Assembly (NCBI RefSeq): GCF_004794465.1
Contig: NZ_SSDJ01000096.1
Coordinates: 1-64,000, forward strand
From: Microbacterium sp. K24
GTDB taxonomy: Bacteria; Actinomycetota; Actinomycetes; Actinomycetales; Microbacteriaceae
Direction: 5' to 3'
Length of the DNA: 64,000 nt
In this document: piece by piece, positions 9,970 through 19,415 of the stretch
Position numbering within the stretch: the first letter of the stretch is position 1
How the letters are laid out: each line of letters begins with the position of its first letter
Made by a program: the position numbers and the translations under genes
The notes under the pieces: model-generated
What the model saw: the letters and a program-made list of their open reading frames with translations, nothing else
What the model was told of the DNA's origin: nothing
Database searches by the model: none

Positions 9970-10367
9970 TGGTCGAATCGATCGCACGCGTGCGACACAT
10001 CCGCGTGACCCCTCAGAAGGCTCGTCGTGTCGTCGCGCTCATCAAGGGCAAGCAGGCTCAGGAGGCTCTCGCCATCCTGAAGTTCGCGCAGCAGAGCGCC
10101 AGCGAGCCGATCTACAAGCTTGTCGCGTCGGCCATGGCCAACGCGCAGGTCAAGGCGGATCGCGACGGCGAGTTCCTCGACGAGCAGGACCTGTACGTGG
10201 CCAACGCGTACGTGGACGAGGGCACGACGCTCAAGCGTTTCCAGCCCCGTGCACAGGGTCGCGCTTTCCAGATCAAGAAGCGCACGAGCCACATCACGGT
10301 CGTGCTCTCGACGCCTGAGGCGGCTCCGGCCGCCGCGGGCGACAGCAAGAAGAAGGCGAGCAAGTAA
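9969..10367 (+). CDS. rplV: 50S ribosomal protein L22
   Basis: L22 (132 residues), whose beta-hairpin lines the exit tunnel. It has the [14 protein letters not shown] opening and [22 protein letters not shown] hairpin region (here [17 protein letters not shown]). A ~20-residue Ala/Lys tail ([13 protein letters not shown]) extends beyond the usual end, one of several low-complexity tails in this cluster. It overlaps rpsS and rpsC by one base each. Confidence 0.98.
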   Translation: MVESIARVRHIRVTPQKARRVVALIKGKQAQEALAILKFAQQSASEPIYKLVASAMANAQVKADRDGEFLDEQDLYVANAYVDEGTTLKRFQPRAQGRAFQIKKRTSHITVVLSTPEAAPAAAGDSKKKASK

Positions 10368-11122
10368 TGGGACAGAAGGTAAACCCGTACGGCTTCCGCC
10401 TCGGCATCACGACGGACCACGTCTCGCGCTGGTTCTCTGATTCGACGAAGCCGGGCCAGCGCTACGCCGACTACGTGGCCGAGGACATCAAGATCCGCAA
10501 CCTGCTGAAGACGCAGCTCGACCGCGCCGGTGTCTCGAACATCGAGATCGAGCGCACCCGTGACCGCGTCCGCGTCGACATCCACACCGCCCGTCCGGGC
10601 ATCGTGATCGGTCGTCGTGGCGCCGAGGCCGAGCGCATCCGCGGCGACCTCGAGAAGCTCTCGGGCAAGCAGATCCAGCTGAACATCCTCGAGGTCAAGA
10701 ACCCCGAGGCCGATGCTCAGCTCGTCGCACAGGGCATCGCCGAGCAGCTCTCTGCTCGCGTGGCGTTCCGTCGTGCGATGCGCAAGGGTCTGCAGGGCGC
10801 TCAGCGCGCCGGCGCCAAGGGCATCCGCATCCAGGTCTCCGGCCGCCTCGGCGGCGCCGAGATGAGCCGTTCGGAGTTCTACCGCGAGGGTCGTGTGCCG
10901 CTGCACACGCTGCGCGCGAACATCGACTACGGCTTCTACGAGGCGAAGACCACCTTCGGCCGCATCGGCGTGAAGGTCTGGATCTACAAGGGTGACCTGA
11001 CCGCAAAGGAGCTCGCTCGCGAGCAGGCCAATGCACCCAAGGCCCGTCGTGACGACCGTGGTGGCGACCGCCGCCGCGCGCCGCGCAACGAGGCACCTGT
11101 CGCAGAAGGAGCGTCGGCATAA
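10367..11122 (+). CDS. rpsC: 30S ribosomal protein S3
   Basis: S3 (251 residues), part of the mRNA entry channel and its helicase activity. It starts [18 protein letters not shown]. The KH domain carries [16 protein letters not shown]. The C-terminal domain has [33 protein letters not shown]. The last ~35 residues are a charged tail rich in Arg/Asp. The TAATG junction couples it to rplP. Confidence 0.98.
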   Translation: MGQKVNPYGFRLGITTDHVSRWFSDSTKPGQRYADYVAEDIKIRNLLKTQLDRAGVSNIEIERTRDRVRVDIHTARPGIVIGRRGAEAERIRGDLEKLSGKQIQLNILEVKNPEADAQLVAQGIAEQLSARVAFRRAMRKGLQGAQRAGAKGIRIQVSGRLGGAEMSRSEFYREGRVPLHTLRANIDYGFYEAKTTFGRIGVKVWIYKGDLTAKELAREQANAPKARRDDRGGDRRRAPRNEAPVAEGASA

Positions 11123-11541
11123 TGCTCATCCCCCGTAAGGTCAAGTTCCGCAAGCAGCACCACCCGGGTCGTTCGGGTCAGGCCACCGGTGGCACGAAGG
11201 TCTCCTTCGGCGACTTCGGCATCCAGGCCCTGACGCCCGCGTATGTGACGAACCGTCAGATCGAGTCCGCTCGTATCGCGATGACCCGTCACATCAAGCG
11301 TGGTGGAAAGGTGTGGATCAACATCTATCCCGACCGTCCGCTCACGAAGAAGCCTGCCGAGACCCGCATGGGTTCCGGTAAGGGTTCCCCCGAGTGGTGG
11401 GTCGCCAACGTCAAGCCGGGTCGCGTCCTCTTCGAGGTCGCCGGTGTGAGCGAGGAACTCGCTCGCGAGGCACTCACCCGTGCCATTCACAAGCTGCCTC
11501 TCAAGGCACGCATCATCAAGCGCGAGGAGGGCGACGCGTAA
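11122..11541 (+). CDS. rplP: 50S ribosomal protein L16
   Basis: L16 (139 residues) organises the A-site region of the 50S subunit. It opens [19 protein letters not shown] and contains [29 protein letters not shown] and [19 protein letters not shown]. Length is standard. It shares one base with both neighbours (TAATG). Confidence 0.98.
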   Translation: MLIPRKVKFRKQHHPGRSGQATGGTKVSFGDFGIQALTPAYVTNRQIESARIAMTRHIKRGGKVWINIYPDRPLTKKPAETRMGSGKGSPEWWVANVKPGRVLFEVAGVSEELAREALTRAIHKLPLKARIIKREEGDA

Positions 11542-11858
11542 TGGCGATCGGCACCAAGGAGCTCGCTCCGGCAGAGCTCGACACGTTCGAAGACCAGCGC
11601 CTCGTTGAGGAGCTGCGCAAGGCCAAGGAGGAGCTGTTCAACCTCCGTTTCCAGTCGGCCACCGGCCAGCTGGAGAGCCACGGCCGCATCCGCGCCGTCA
11701 AGCGCGACATCGCGCGTCTCTACACCGTGATCCGCGAACGCGAGCTGGGCATCCGTGCGACGCCTGCTCCGGTCGAGGCTCCGGCCAAGAAGGCGACCAA
11801 GTCGAAGGCGAAGAAGGCGGACTCCGCCGACGACGCCGTGAAGGAAGAGGCTGAGTGA
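11541..11858 (+). CDS. rpmC: 50S ribosomal protein L29 with long C-terminal tail
   Basis: L29 at the tunnel exit, 105 residues where the family is usually 60-75. Residues 1-70 hold the two-helix core ([40 protein letters not shown] in effect, with the LFNLRFQ signature). The remaining ~35 are an Ala/Lys/Glu-rich tail ending DDAVKEEAE. The ATG at 11541 overlaps the rplP stop (TAATG). An in-frame start at 11394 lies inside rplP and is not used. Confidence 0.95.
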   Translation: MAIGTKELAPAELDTFEDQRLVEELRKAKEELFNLRFQSATGQLESHGRIRAVKRDIARLYTVIRERELGIRATPAPVEAPAKKATKSKAKKADSADDAVKEEAE

Positions 11859-12190
11859 TGGCCACCAAGAAGGAAGCGACTGTGGAGACGCAGGCCGCAG
11901 GGCACGAGTCGGCTGCACACGACGTGCGCGACTCCGCGGCTCGCGGTTACCGCAAGACGCGTCGCGGCTATGTCGTCAGCGACAAGATGGACAAGACCAT
12001 CGTGGTCGAGGTCGAGGACCGCGTGAAGCACCCGCTTTACGGCAAGGTCATCCGCCGCACCTCGAAGGTCAAGGCGCACGATGAGGCGAACACCGCCGGC
12101 ATCGGCGACCTGGTCCTCATCAACGAGACCCGCCCGCTGAGCGCCACCAAGCGCTGGCGTCTGGTGGAGATTCTGGAGAAGGCCAAGTGA
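11858..12190 (+). CDS. rpsQ: 30S ribosomal protein S17 with N-terminal extension
   Basis: S17 (110 residues), a primary 16S rRNA-binding protein. The core begins around residue 30 at [34 protein letters not shown] (signature region) and ends LVEILEKAK. About 28 N-terminal residues precede it that most bacterial S17 proteins lack. The ATG at 11858 gives the usual TGATG overlap. A GTG one codon upstream is possible but less likely. It overlaps rplN by 4 bases (GTGA). Confidence 0.95.
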   Translation: MATKKEATVETQAAGHESAAHDVRDSAARGYRKTRRGYVVSDKMDKTIVVEVEDRVKHPLYGKVIRRTSKVKAHDEANTAGIGDLVLINETRPLSATKRWRLVEILEKAK

Positions 12191-12555
12191 TTCAGCAGGA
12201 GTCCCGCCTCAAGGTCGCCGACAACACCGGCGCCAAGGAGCTGCTCACGATTCGCGTGCTCGGTGGCTCGAAGCGTCGTTACGCCGGTCTCGGCGACACG
12301 ATCGTCGCGACCGTCAAGGACGCGATCCCGGGCGGCAACGTGAAGAAGGGCGACGTCGTCAAGGCGGTCATCGTCCGCACCAAGAAGGAGGTCCGTCGTC
12401 CGGACGGCTCCTACATCAAGTTCGACGAGAACGCCGCCGTCATCCTGAAGGCAGACGGGGAGCCTCGCGGCACCCGCATCTTCGGACCGGTCGGTCGTGA
12501 GCTTCGCGACAAGAAGTTCATGAAGATCGTCTCGCTCGCGCCGGAGGTTATTTAG
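12187..12555 (+). CDS. rplN: 50S ribosomal protein L14
   Basis: L14 (122 residues), an intersubunit bridge protein and docking site for RsfS. It starts [20 protein letters not shown], contains [22 protein letters not shown] and ends IVSLAPEVI. The GTG start is inside the rpsQ stop. Length is exactly typical. It is the conventional first gene of the spc segment, though no promoter is visible here, so S10 and spc appear to be one transcript. Confidence 0.98.
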   Translation: MIQQESRLKVADNTGAKELLTIRVLGGSKRRYAGLGDTIVATVKDAIPGGNVKKGDVVKAVIVRTKKEVRRPDGSYIKFDENAAVILKADGEPRGTRIFGPVGRELRDKKFMKIVSLAPEVI

Positions 12556-12557
12556 TC

Positions 12558-12905
12558 ATGGCGAAGATCAAGAAGGGTGACCTGGTTCAGGTCATCACCG
12601 GATCCAAGGACCAGCGCGGAAAGCAGGGCAAGGTCCTCGAGATCCTGTCCGATCGCAACCGCGTCGTCGTGGAAGGCGTGAACTACGTCACCAAGCACAC
12701 GCGTGTCGGTCAGACGCAGCGTGGCACCAAGACGGGTGGCCTCGAGACTGTCGAGGCTCCCATCCACATCTCGAACGTCGCACTCGTCGACCCTTCGACC
12801 AAGAAGCCGACCAAGGTCGGCCACCGGGTCGAGGAGAAGACCAAGGACGGCGTCAAGCGCACCGTCCGCGTGCGCTTCGCGAAGAAGAGCGGTAAGGACC
12901 TCTGA
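12558..12905 (+). CDS. rplX: 50S ribosomal protein L24
   Basis: L24 (115 residues), an assembly initiator of the 50S subunit with a KOW fold: [25 protein letters not shown], then [16 protein letters not shown]. Its C-terminus is basic. It follows rplN by 2 bases and overlaps rplE (TGATG). Confidence 0.97.
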   Translation: MAKIKKGDLVQVITGSKDQRGKQGKVLEILSDRNRVVVEGVNYVTKHTRVGQTQRGTKTGGLETVEAPIHISNVALVDPSTKKPTKVGHRVEEKTKDGVKRTVRVRFAKKSGKDL

Positions 12906-13495
12906 TGAGCACCGACACTGCCGCGCCGGCTGGCAAGATCCAGCCGCGCCTGAAGCAGAAGTACAACGCCGAGATCAAGAAGGCGCTGCAGGACGAGTTC
13001 GGCTACTCGAACGTCATGCAGATCCCCGGACTGGTCAAGGTCGTCGTGAACACCGGTGTCGGCGAGGCAGCTCGCGACAGCAAGGTGATCGACGGCGCGG
13101 TCGACGACCTCACCAAGATCACCGGCCAGAAGCCGATCGTCACGAAGGCCCGCAAGTCCATCGCGCAGTTCAAGCTGCGCGAGGGCCAGGCCATCGGCGC
13201 GCACGTCACCCTCCGCGGTGACCGCGCGTGGGAGTTCGTGGACCGCCTGGTCTCGCTTGCACTGCCGCGCATCCGCGACTTCCGCGGCCTGTCGCCCAAG
13301 CAGTTCGACGGCAACGGCAACTACACCTTCGGTCTCCAGGAGCAGAGCGTGTTCCACGAGATCGATCAGGACAAGATCGACCGGGTTCGCGGTTTCGACA
13401 TCACCGTCGTCACCACCGCGAAGACGGATGACGAGGGCCGGGCACTGCTCCGCCACCTCGGCTTCCCGTTCCAGTCGACCGACGCACAGGCGTAA
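12905..13495 (+). CDS. rplE: 50S ribosomal protein L5
   Basis: L5 (196 residues), the 5S rRNA-binding protein of the central protuberance that touches P-site tRNA. Signatures: [44 protein letters not shown] and [21 protein letters not shown]. It ends the first spc segment: a hairpin and promoter-like box follow, and rpsN, which usually comes next, is absent. Confidence 0.98.
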   Translation: MSTDTAAPAGKIQPRLKQKYNAEIKKALQDEFGYSNVMQIPGLVKVVVNTGVGEAARDSKVIDGAVDDLTKITGQKPIVTKARKSIAQFKLREGQAIGAHVTLRGDRAWEFVDRLVSLALPRIRDFRGLSPKQFDGNGNYTFGLQEQSVFHEIDQDKIDRVRGFDITVVTTAKTDDEGRALLRHLGFPFQSTDAQA

Positions 13496-13500
13496 GCCTT

Positions 13501-13537
13501 CGACGGGCTCAGTGGTCACTGGTCACTGGGCCCGTCG
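13501..13537 (+). terminator. Hairpin between rplE and rpsH
   Basis: A 14-bp stem with one G-U pair (13501-13514 / 13524-13537) and a 9-base loop, lacking a clear U-tract. The CTTCGACGGGCTCAGTG-type left arm resembles short intergenic repeats common in this group. It marks a transcriptional break inside the spc operon. Confidence 0.6.
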
Positions 13538-13552
13538 ATCTGCACGTACAAT
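13523..13552 (+). promoter_or_regulatory. Possible internal promoter before rpsH
   Basis: A good -10 TACAAT (13547-13552) with a weak -35 TCACTG (13523-13528) at 18 bases. The -35 overlaps the right arm of the hairpin, so termination and initiation could interfere with each other. Confidence 0.45.
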
Positions 13553-13626
13553 TGAAGATTGCGTGTCATCGCAGGCCGTCTGTCGTGTAACGGCAGCCGG
13601 AACCTCATGAACAAAGGAAAACAACA

Positions 13627-14025
13627 ATGACAATGACAGACCCGGTCGCAGATCTGCTGACCCGTCTGCGTAACGCGAACTCGGCGCACCACGACTCCGT
13701 GACCCTGCCGTCGAGCAAGCTCAAGACGCACATCGCCGAGATCCTCCAGCAGGAGGGCTACATCGCCGGCTGGGAGACCTCTGACGCCCGCGTCGGGAAG
13801 AACCTCACGCTGTCGCTGAAGTACGGCCCGAACCGCGAGCGCTCGATCGCTGGCATCAAGCGCGTGTCGAAGCCCGGCCTTCGCGTGTACGCGAAGTCGA
13901 CGGAGCTCCCCAAGGTGCTCGGCGGCCTCGGCGTGGCCATCCTGTCCACTTCCTCCGGTCTTCTCACCGACCGTCAGGCTGAGCAGAAGGGCGTGGGCGG
14001 AGAAGTTCTCGCCTACGTGTGGTAA
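13627..14025 (+). CDS. rpsH: 30S ribosomal protein S8
   Basis: S8 (132 residues) binds the central domain of 16S rRNA, and in enterobacteria it represses spc translation. It has [21 protein letters not shown] at the start and the C-terminal signature [30 protein letters not shown] at 13627 or 13633 (two codons later) could initiate; AAAGGA lies upstream of both. It begins the second spc segment after a hairpin and possible promoter. Confidence 0.98.
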   Translation: MTMTDPVADLLTRLRNANSAHHDSVTLPSSKLKTHIAEILQQEGYIAGWETSDARVGKNLTLSLKYGPNRERSIAGIKRVSKPGLRVYAKSTELPKVLGGLGVAILSTSSGLLTDRQAEQKGVGGEVLAYVW

Positions 14026-14031
14026 TCCCTC

Positions 14032-14568
14032 ATGTCGCGTATTGGACGACTTCCCATCGACGTGCCTGCGGGCGTCACCGTTTCGGTCGACGGCCGTGAG
14101 GTCGCGGTGAAGGGCCCCAAGGGTGAACTCACCCTCACGGTGGCCAGCCCCATCGAGGTCGCGGTCGAGGAGAACCAGGTTCTGGTCTCCCGTCCCGACG
14201 ACGAGCGCGAGTCGCGGTCGCTTCACGGCCTGACCCGCACGCTCATCAGCAACAACATCATCGGCGTGACCCAGGGCTACACCAAGGGTCTCGAGGTCGT
14301 CGGAACCGGTTACCGCGTGGCTCAGAAGGGCAGCTCGGTCGAGTTCGCCCTCGGCTTCTCGCACCCGGTCCTGATCGACCCGCCCGCCGGCATCACGCTC
14401 ACGGTCGAGGGCACCAACAAGCTCACCGTCAGCGGGATCGACAAGCAGGCTGTCGGCGAGGCAGCTGCCAACATCCGCAAGATCCGCAAGCCCGAGCCGT
14501 ACAAGGGCAAGGGTGTGCGCTACGCCGGCGAGAACGTGCGTCGCAAGGCCGGAAAGAGTGGTAAGTAA
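14032..14568 (+). CDS. rplF: 50S ribosomal protein L6
   Basis: L6 (178 residues) near the factor-binding site of the 50S subunit. It starts [17 protein letters not shown] and has two L6 repeats, the second with the signature [25 protein letters not shown] at the end. Length is normal. It follows rpsH after 6 bases and precedes rplR by 2. Confidence 0.98.
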   Translation: MSRIGRLPIDVPAGVTVSVDGREVAVKGPKGELTLTVASPIEVAVEENQVLVSRPDDERESRSLHGLTRTLISNNIIGVTQGYTKGLEVVGTGYRVAQKGSSVEFALGFSHPVLIDPPAGITLTVEGTNKLTVSGIDKQAVGEAAANIRKIRKPEPYKGKGVRYAGENVRRKAGKSGK

Positions 14569-14570
14569 CC

Positions 14571-14930
14571 ATGGCTCTCAAGTCAAAGTCTGACGCCCGC
14601 GCGCGTCGTCACGCCCGCCTTCGCAAGAAGGTCGTCGGCACCGAGGCGCGTCCGCGTCTCGTCGTCAACCGTTCGGCCCGCCACGTCTTCGTGCAGCTCG
14701 TCGACGACAGCAAGGGTCACACCGTGGCGTCGGCATCGACGCTCGAGACCGACCTGCGCTCCATCGAGGGTGACAAGACCGCCAAGGCACGCAAGGTCGG
14801 CGAGCTCCTCGCCGAGCGCGCGAAGGCCGCAGGCGTTTCCGAGGCAGTGTTCGACCGTGGCGGCAACCGCTACGCCGGTCGTGTCGCCGCCATCGCCGAC
14901 GGCGCCCGCGAAGGGGGTCTGGCACTGTGA
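14571..14930 (+). CDS. rplR: 50S ribosomal protein L18
   Basis: L18 (119 residues), a 5S rRNA-binding protein: [41 protein letters not shown] and [24 protein letters not shown] at the end. It overlaps the GTG start of rpsE by 4 bases. Confidence 0.98.
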   Translation: MALKSKSDARARRHARLRKKVVGTEARPRLVVNRSARHVFVQLVDDSKGHTVASASTLETDLRSIEGDKTAKARKVGELLAERAKAAGVSEAVFDRGGNRYAGRVAAIADGAREGGLAL

Positions 14931-15643
14931 GTGACAACAAGGAGAACGAAGTGACCGAAACGGCTGCTGCCGCTCCCGAGACGGCCCCGGTCGTCTCTGA
15001 GACGGCCGCCGGCACGACCCAGGCCGAGCCTGCTCGCGAAGGCCGCCGCGGCGGCGGTCGCGATCGCAACCAGGGTGGCGGCCGCGACCGCAACTCGCGC
15101 GACCGCGGAGACAACCAGTTCCTGGAGCGTGTCGTCACGATCAACCGCGTCTCGAAGGTCGTGAAGGGTGGTCGTCGCTTCAGCTTCACCGCCCTCGTGG
15201 TCGTCGGTGACGGCAACGGTCTGGTCGGAGTCGGCTATGGGAAGGCCCGTGAGGTCCCCCTGGCGATCTCGAAGGGTGTCGAAGAGGCCAAGCGCAACTT
15301 CTTCCGCGTTCCGCGCGTCGCCAGCACCATCCCGCACCCCGTGCAGGGTGAGGCGGCCGCAGGTGTGGTCCTGCTTCGTCCGGCTGCTGCCGGTACCGGT
15401 GTCATCGCCGGTGGTCCGGTCCGCGCCGTGCTCGAGTGCGCCGGTATCCACGACGTGCTGTCGAAGTCGCTCGGTTCGTCGAACACGATCAACATCGTGC
15501 ACGCGACCGTCGCTGCCCTGAAGCAGCTCGAGGAGCCCCGTGCGGTCGCCGCACGTCGTGGCCTCGAGTTCGACCAGGTTGCTCCGGCGCGTCTCGTCCG
15601 TGCGGAGGCTGACGCCATCGCCGCACAGAAGGTAGGTGCCTGA
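14927..15643 (+). CDS. rpsE: 30S ribosomal protein S5 with RG-rich N-terminal extension
   Basis: S5 (238 residues; usually 165-200) contributes to decoding accuracy and mRNA entry. The core starts near residue 63 with [44 protein letters not shown] and the C-terminal [19 protein letters not shown] follow. The first ~62 residues are an acidic/Ala stretch followed by repeated GGGRDRN units, an RG-rich disordered extension common in actinobacterial S5 and of unclear role. GTG start in a GTGA overlap with rplR; rpmD overlaps its end (TGATG). Confidence 0.96.
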   Translation: MSDNKENEVTETAAAAPETAPVVSETAAGTTQAEPAREGRRGGGRDRNQGGGRDRNSRDRGDNQFLERVVTINRVSKVVKGGRRFSFTALVVVGDGNGLVGVGYGKAREVPLAISKGVEEAKRNFFRVPRVASTIPHPVQGEAAAGVVLLRPAAAGTGVIAGGPVRAVLECAGIHDVLSKSLGSSNTINIVHATVAALKQLEEPRAVAARRGLEFDQVAPARLVRAEADAIAAQKVGA

Positions 15644-15828
15644 TGGCTTCGCGCCTCAAGGTCACGCAGGTCAAGTCCAAGGTGAGCGAGAAGCAGAACC
15701 AGCGTGACACGCTGCGCAGCCTCGGTCTGAAGCGCATCGGTGACAGCACCGTTCGCCCCGACGACGCGCAGACGCGCGGTTACGTCAAGACCGTCGCCCA
15801 CCTCGTCAAGGTTGAGGAGATCGACTAA
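15643..15828 (+). CDS. rpmD: 50S ribosomal protein L30
   Basis: L30 (61 residues), a small 50S protein: [29 protein letters not shown] in essence, with [23 protein letters not shown] at the end. It is normal in size. It shares a base with rpsE before it and rplO after it. Confidence 0.97.
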   Translation: MASRLKVTQVKSKVSEKQNQRDTLRSLGLKRIGDSTVRPDDAQTRGYVKTVAHLVKVEEID

Positions 15829-16478
15829 TGGCTGAGAAGAACGACGCCGTCGAGGCCGAGAAGGCCCCGAAGAAGGCTGCCGCTCCCAAGGCTGCCGCCG
15901 AGAAGAAGACGGCTGAGAAGAAGCCCACCGCGAAGAAGGCGCCGGCCAAGACCGCCGCTGCCGACGCCAAGGCCGACGCTCCCGCCAAGAAGCCTGCCGC
16001 CAGCAAGGCTGCGCCGAAGAAGGATGCTCCGGCATCCCGTCCCGGCGTGCTGAAGGTGCACCACCTGCGTCCGGTCCCCGGATCCAACACCGCGAAGACC
16101 CGTGTCGGTCGCGGTGAGGGCTCCAAGGGCAAGACCGCCGGTCGCGGCACCAAGGGCACCAAGGCTCGCAACACCGTTCGCGTCGGCTTCGAGGGTGGGC
16201 AGATGCCTCTGCACATGCGCACCCCGAAGCTGCGCGGGTTCAAGAACCCGTTCCGCGTCGAGTACCAGGTCGTGAACCTGGAGAAGCTCGCGGAGCTGTA
16301 CCCGAAGGGCGGCGACGTCACCGTCACCGACCTGGTCGCCAAGGGCGCCGTTCGCAAGAACGAGAAGGTCAAGGTTCTCGGAAACGGCGACATCGCCGTG
16401 AAGCTCACCGTCGCGGTCGACAAGGTCTCGGGTTCCGCCGAGCAGAAGATCGTGGCAGCGGGCGGTTCCGTCAAGTAA
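15828..16478 (+). CDS. rplO: 50S ribosomal protein L15 with Lys/Ala-rich extension
   Basis: L15 (216 residues; usually ~145-150). The core begins near residue 68 ([33 protein letters not shown]) and has the [21 protein letters not shown] motif. The first ~67 residues are alternating Ala, Lys and Pro ([14 protein letters not shown] repeats), probably disordered and RNA-binding. It is the last ribosomal gene before a 16-bp terminator that separates it from secY. Confidence 0.96.
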   Translation: MAEKNDAVEAEKAPKKAAAPKAAAEKKTAEKKPTAKKAPAKTAAADAKADAPAKKPAASKAAPKKDAPASRPGVLKVHHLRPVPGSNTAKTRVGRGEGSKGKTAGRGTKGTKARNTVRVGFEGGQMPLHMRTPKLRGFKNPFRVEYQVVNLEKLAELYPKGGDVTVTDLVAKGAVRKNEKVKVLGNGDIAVKLTVAVDKVSGSAEQKIVAAGGSVK

Positions 16479-16484
16479 CCACTG

Positions 16485-16522
16485 CACAAGAGGGGCCGGA
16501 GGATTCTCCGGCCCCTCTTGTG
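16485..16522 (+). terminator. Strong terminator between rplO and secY
   Basis: A perfect 16-bp stem (16485-16500 / 16507-16522) with a 6-base loop. It separates secY-adk-map from the ribosomal genes, which in many bacteria are one transcript. Confidence 0.85.
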
Positions 16523-16576
16523 GTTACGCAGTGCGGGCCGTGGTCCGCTCTCGCAGTCCGGGGTCGTCGGATGGGT

Positions 16577-16582
16577 TACCCT
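16577..16582 (+). promoter_or_regulatory. Possible secY promoter -10 (TACCCT)
   Basis: TACCCT lies after the terminator and ~50 bases before the secY start. No convincing -35 is visible. A promoter is expected because of the terminator, but this placement is tentative. Confidence 0.3.
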
Positions 16583-16632
16583 GGTCTTTCGGCCGTCCTT
16601 CGGGAATCGGCAACTTTTCAGGAGGAACGTTC

Positions 16633-17955
16633 TTGTTCAGCGCCATCGCGCGGATCTTCCGCACGCCCGACCTGCGTCGGAAGATCGGTTTCACTCTCGC
16701 CATCGTCGCGATCTACCGACTCGGTTCCAACGTCCCCGCACCCTTCGTCAACTTCCCGAACGTCGAGGAGTGCCTGGCCGCCAACTCGGGCACCGACGGA
16801 CTGCTCGGTCTCGTCAACCTCTTCTCCGGCGGTGCGCTCCTGCAGCTGTCGATCTTCGCGCTCGGCGTGATGCCGTACATCACCGCGACGATCATCACCC
16901 AGCTCCTCCGCGTGGTCATCCCGCACTTCGAGGCCCTGCACAAGGAGGGTCAGGCCGGTCAGGCTCGACTCACCCAGTACACGCGGTACCTCACCATCGC
17001 GCTCGCGCTGCTGCAGTCGACGACCCTCGTCACGGTCGCCCGCAGCGGTCAGCTCTTCGGCACGACCGATCTCGCCGCCTGCCAGCAGCTGCTGACCAAC
17101 GACGTGTGGTGGGCGCAGCTGCTCATCATCATGGCGATGACGGCCGGCACCGGACTCATCATGTGGTTCGCCGAGCTCGTCACCGAGCGCGGCATCGGCA
17201 ACGGCATGTCGCTCCTCATCTTCACCTCCATCGCCGCGACCTTCCCCGGCGCCATGGGCCTCATCTGGCAGACCAAGGGCTTCGAGGTGTTCCTCCTGGT
17301 CTTGGCGGTGGGCATCATCGTGATGGGCCTCGTCGTCTTCGTCGAGCAATCCCAGCGACGCATCCCGGTGCAGTACGCCAAGCGGATGGTCGGACGCCGC
17401 ACCTACGGCGGCACGAACACCTACATCCCGATCAAGGTGAACATGGCGGGTGTGATCCCCGTGATCTTCGCCTCGTCGCTGCTGTACATCCCGGCGCTCA
17501 TCGCGCAGTTCAACACTCCGCAGGACGGCTCCGTGCCGGCGCCATGGGTCACCTGGATCAGCGCGAACTTCACCACGGGCAACCACCCCGTCTACATGGC
17601 GGCGTACTTCCTGCTCATCATCGGGTTCACCTACTTCTACGTCGCGATCACCTTCAACCCCGTCGAGGTCGCCGACAACATGAAGAAGTACGGCGGGTTC
17701 ATCCCGGGCATCCGTGCCGGCCGCCCGACCGCCGAGTACCTCGACTACGTCCTCACCCGCATCACGCTTCCCGGCTCGCTGTACCTCGGCCTGATCGCGC
17801 TCATCCCGCTGATCGCCCTGGCCACCGTCGGCGCCAACCAGAACTTCCCGTTCGGCGGGGCCTCGATCCTCATCATCGTCGGCGTCGGCCTCGAGACCGT
17901 CAAGCAGATCGATGCTCAGCTGCAGCAGCGCCATTACGAAGGGCTTCTCCGATGA
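16633..17955 (+). CDS. secY: Protein translocase subunit SecY
   Basis: SecY (440 residues), the ten-helix membrane channel for protein export and insertion, partner of SecE (at 57407) and SecG. The TTG at 16633 is chosen because CAGGAGGAAC lies just before it and the protein then starts MFSAIARIFRTPDLRRKI, the usual SecY opening. Earlier in-frame starts add non-homologous residues. Conserved parts include the first helix with YRLGSNVPAP, GIMPYITATIITQLL-type TM2 (here GVMPYITATIITQLL), ERGIGNGMSLLIF, VGRRTYGGTNTYIPIKVNMAGVIPVIFA and the C-terminal GASILIIVGVGLET. It overlaps adk by 4 bases. Confidence 0.97.
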   Translation: MFSAIARIFRTPDLRRKIGFTLAIVAIYRLGSNVPAPFVNFPNVEECLAANSGTDGLLGLVNLFSGGALLQLSIFALGVMPYITATIITQLLRVVIPHFEALHKEGQAGQARLTQYTRYLTIALALLQSTTLVTVARSGQLFGTTDLAACQQLLTNDVWWAQLLIIMAMTAGTGLIMWFAELVTERGIGNGMSLLIFTSIAATFPGAMGLIWQTKGFEVFLLVLAVGIIVMGLVVFVEQSQRRIPVQYAKRMVGRRTYGGTNTYIPIKVNMAGVIPVIFASSLLYIPALIAQFNTPQDGSVPAPWVTWISANFTTGNHPVYMAAYFLLIIGFTYFYVAITFNPVEVADNMKKYGGFIPGIRAGRPTAEYLDYVLTRITLPGSLYLGLIALIPLIALATVGANQNFPFGGASILIIVGVGLETVKQIDAQLQQRHYEGLLR

Positions 17956-18554
17956 CAGCATCCGCTCGTCTCCTCATCGTCGGACCCCAGGGCTCCGGAA
18001 AGGGCACGCAGGGCGTGCGCATCGCCGAGTCCTACGGCATCCCGGTCGTGTCGACCGGTGACATCTTCCGCGCGAACATCAAGGAGGGGACGCCTCTCGG
18101 CCAGCAGGTCACGGCGATCCTCGACAAGGGCGACCTCGTGTCCGACGAGCTGACGAGTGAGATCGTGCGCGATCGCCTGTCGCAGGAGGATGCCGCGAAC
18201 GGCTTCCTGCTCGACGGGTACCCGCGCAATGTGGCCCAGGTGGCACACCTCGAGGAGTTCCTCGCGGGTCGCGGGGAGTCGCTCGACGCCGTCATCGTGC
18301 TCGATGTCCCTCGTGAGGAGAGCATGTCGCGCCTCGGCCTGCGGGCAGCGGAGCAGGGTCGCTCGGACGACACCGACGAGGCCATCGCCCACCGACTCGA
18401 CATCTACGAGAAGGAGACGGCGCCGATCGTCGAGGTGTACGGGCCGAAGGGCATCGTCGACCGCATCGACGGCGTCGGCTCGCTGGACGAGATCACCGAG
18501 CGCATCTCCGCAGCACTCGCCGCCCGGGGCCTGCGCCTCGCGGCCTCGGCCTGA
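17952..18554 (+). CDS. adk: Adenylate kinase
   Basis: Adenylate kinase (200 residues) interconverts ATP+AMP and 2 ADP. P-loop GPQGSGKGT is at residues 11-19. TGDIFRANI and DGYPRN (AMP-binding) follow, and LGLRAAEQGRSDDTDEAIAHRL covers the lid region. The lid is the short, zinc-free form typical of actinobacteria. ATGA overlap with secY; map follows after 9 bases. Confidence 0.97.
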   Translation: MTASARLLIVGPQGSGKGTQGVRIAESYGIPVVSTGDIFRANIKEGTPLGQQVTAILDKGDLVSDELTSEIVRDRLSQEDAANGFLLDGYPRNVAQVAHLEEFLAGRGESLDAVIVLDVPREESMSRLGLRAAEQGRSDDTDEAIAHRLDIYEKETAPIVEVYGPKGIVDRIDGVGSLDEITERISAALAARGLRLAASA

Positions 18555-18563
18555 GGCCTCGCG

Positions 18564-19415
18564 ATGTTCCGCCGGTCGATCTACAAGACCCCGGCCCAGC
18601 TTCGATCCATGGTCGAGCCCGGACTCATCACGGCGGCGGCGCTCGACGCCGTGCGTCCGCTGATCACGCCGGGCGTCACCACCCTGGAGCTGGATGCCGC
18701 GGCGAACCGCACCATCCTCGATCGTGGGGCGGAGTCGAACTTCCAGCTCGTGCGCGGCTATCACCACACCATCTGCGTGTCGGTGAACGAGCAGGTCGTG
18801 CACGGCATCCCGGGGGAGCGCGTGCTGGTGCCCGGCGACATCGTCTCTGTCGACTGCGGCGCCCAGTTCCAAGGGTGGAACGGCGACAGCGCGGTCACGG
18901 TCGTCGTGCCGGATCCCGAGCGTCCCGAGCTGGTGGCGCAGCGCGAGGAGCTCTCCCGTGTGACCGAGGGATCGATGTGGGCGGGGATCGCCGCCATGGC
19001 CTCCGTGTCGTCGATCGACGAGATCGGCGCCGCCATCCAGGAGTACATCGAGGCGCAGGGGCCCTCCGCGGTGTCGGGCGCGCCGTACGGAATCCTGCGC
19101 GAGTATGTCGGGCACGGCATCGGACGCAAGATGCACGAGGCGCCCAGCGTGTTCAACTACCGCACACCTGACCGCGGAGCCGACGTCAAGCCCGGGCTCG
19201 TCCTGGCGATCGAGCCGATGGTGACGGCGGGCGGTGAGGCGACCTACGTCGAGGACGACGACTGGACCGTCACGACCGTCGACGGCACAGACGGCTCACA
19301 TTGGGAACATAGCGTAGCCCTGCATGATGGGGGTATCTGGGTGCTCACCGCGCCCGATGGTGGAAGAGCCGGACTCGCCCCGTTCGGGGTCGAGCCTCGA
19401 GAGATCGGAAAGTAA
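18564..19415 (+). CDS. map: Methionine aminopeptidase type I
   Basis: MetAP (283 residues) removes the N-terminal Met from nascent proteins. The five metal ligands are visible: Asp97 (VSVDCGA), Asp108 (NGDSAV), His184 (YVGHGIG), Glu217 (AIEPM) and Glu248 (HWEHSVAL). His80 in VVHGIPG is the substrate-contact His. There is no N-terminal SH3 linker. It is the third gene of the secY operon and overlaps the next gene (TAATG). The last ~25 residues after LHDGG are a short C-terminal addition. Confidence 0.96.
   Translation: MFRRSIYKTPAQLRSMVEPGLITAAALDAVRPLITPGVTTLELDAAANRTILDRGAESNFQLVRGYHHTICVSVNEQVVHGIPGERVLVPGDIVSVDCGAQFQGWNGDSAVTVVVPDPERPELVAQREELSRVTEGSMWAGIAAMASVSSIDEIGAAIQEYIEAQGPSAVSGAPYGILREYVGHGIGRKMHEAPSVFNYRTPDRGADVKPGLVLAIEPMVTAGGEATYVEDDDWTVTTVDGTDGSHWEHSVALHDGGIWVLTAPDGGRAGLAPFGVEPREIGK

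Noticed and set aside
16518..18554. 678-codon frame that appears to join secY and adk
   Set aside because: Only the Adk part is real; the upstream portion is the +1 frame of secY. secY and adk are separate, overlapping by 4 bases.
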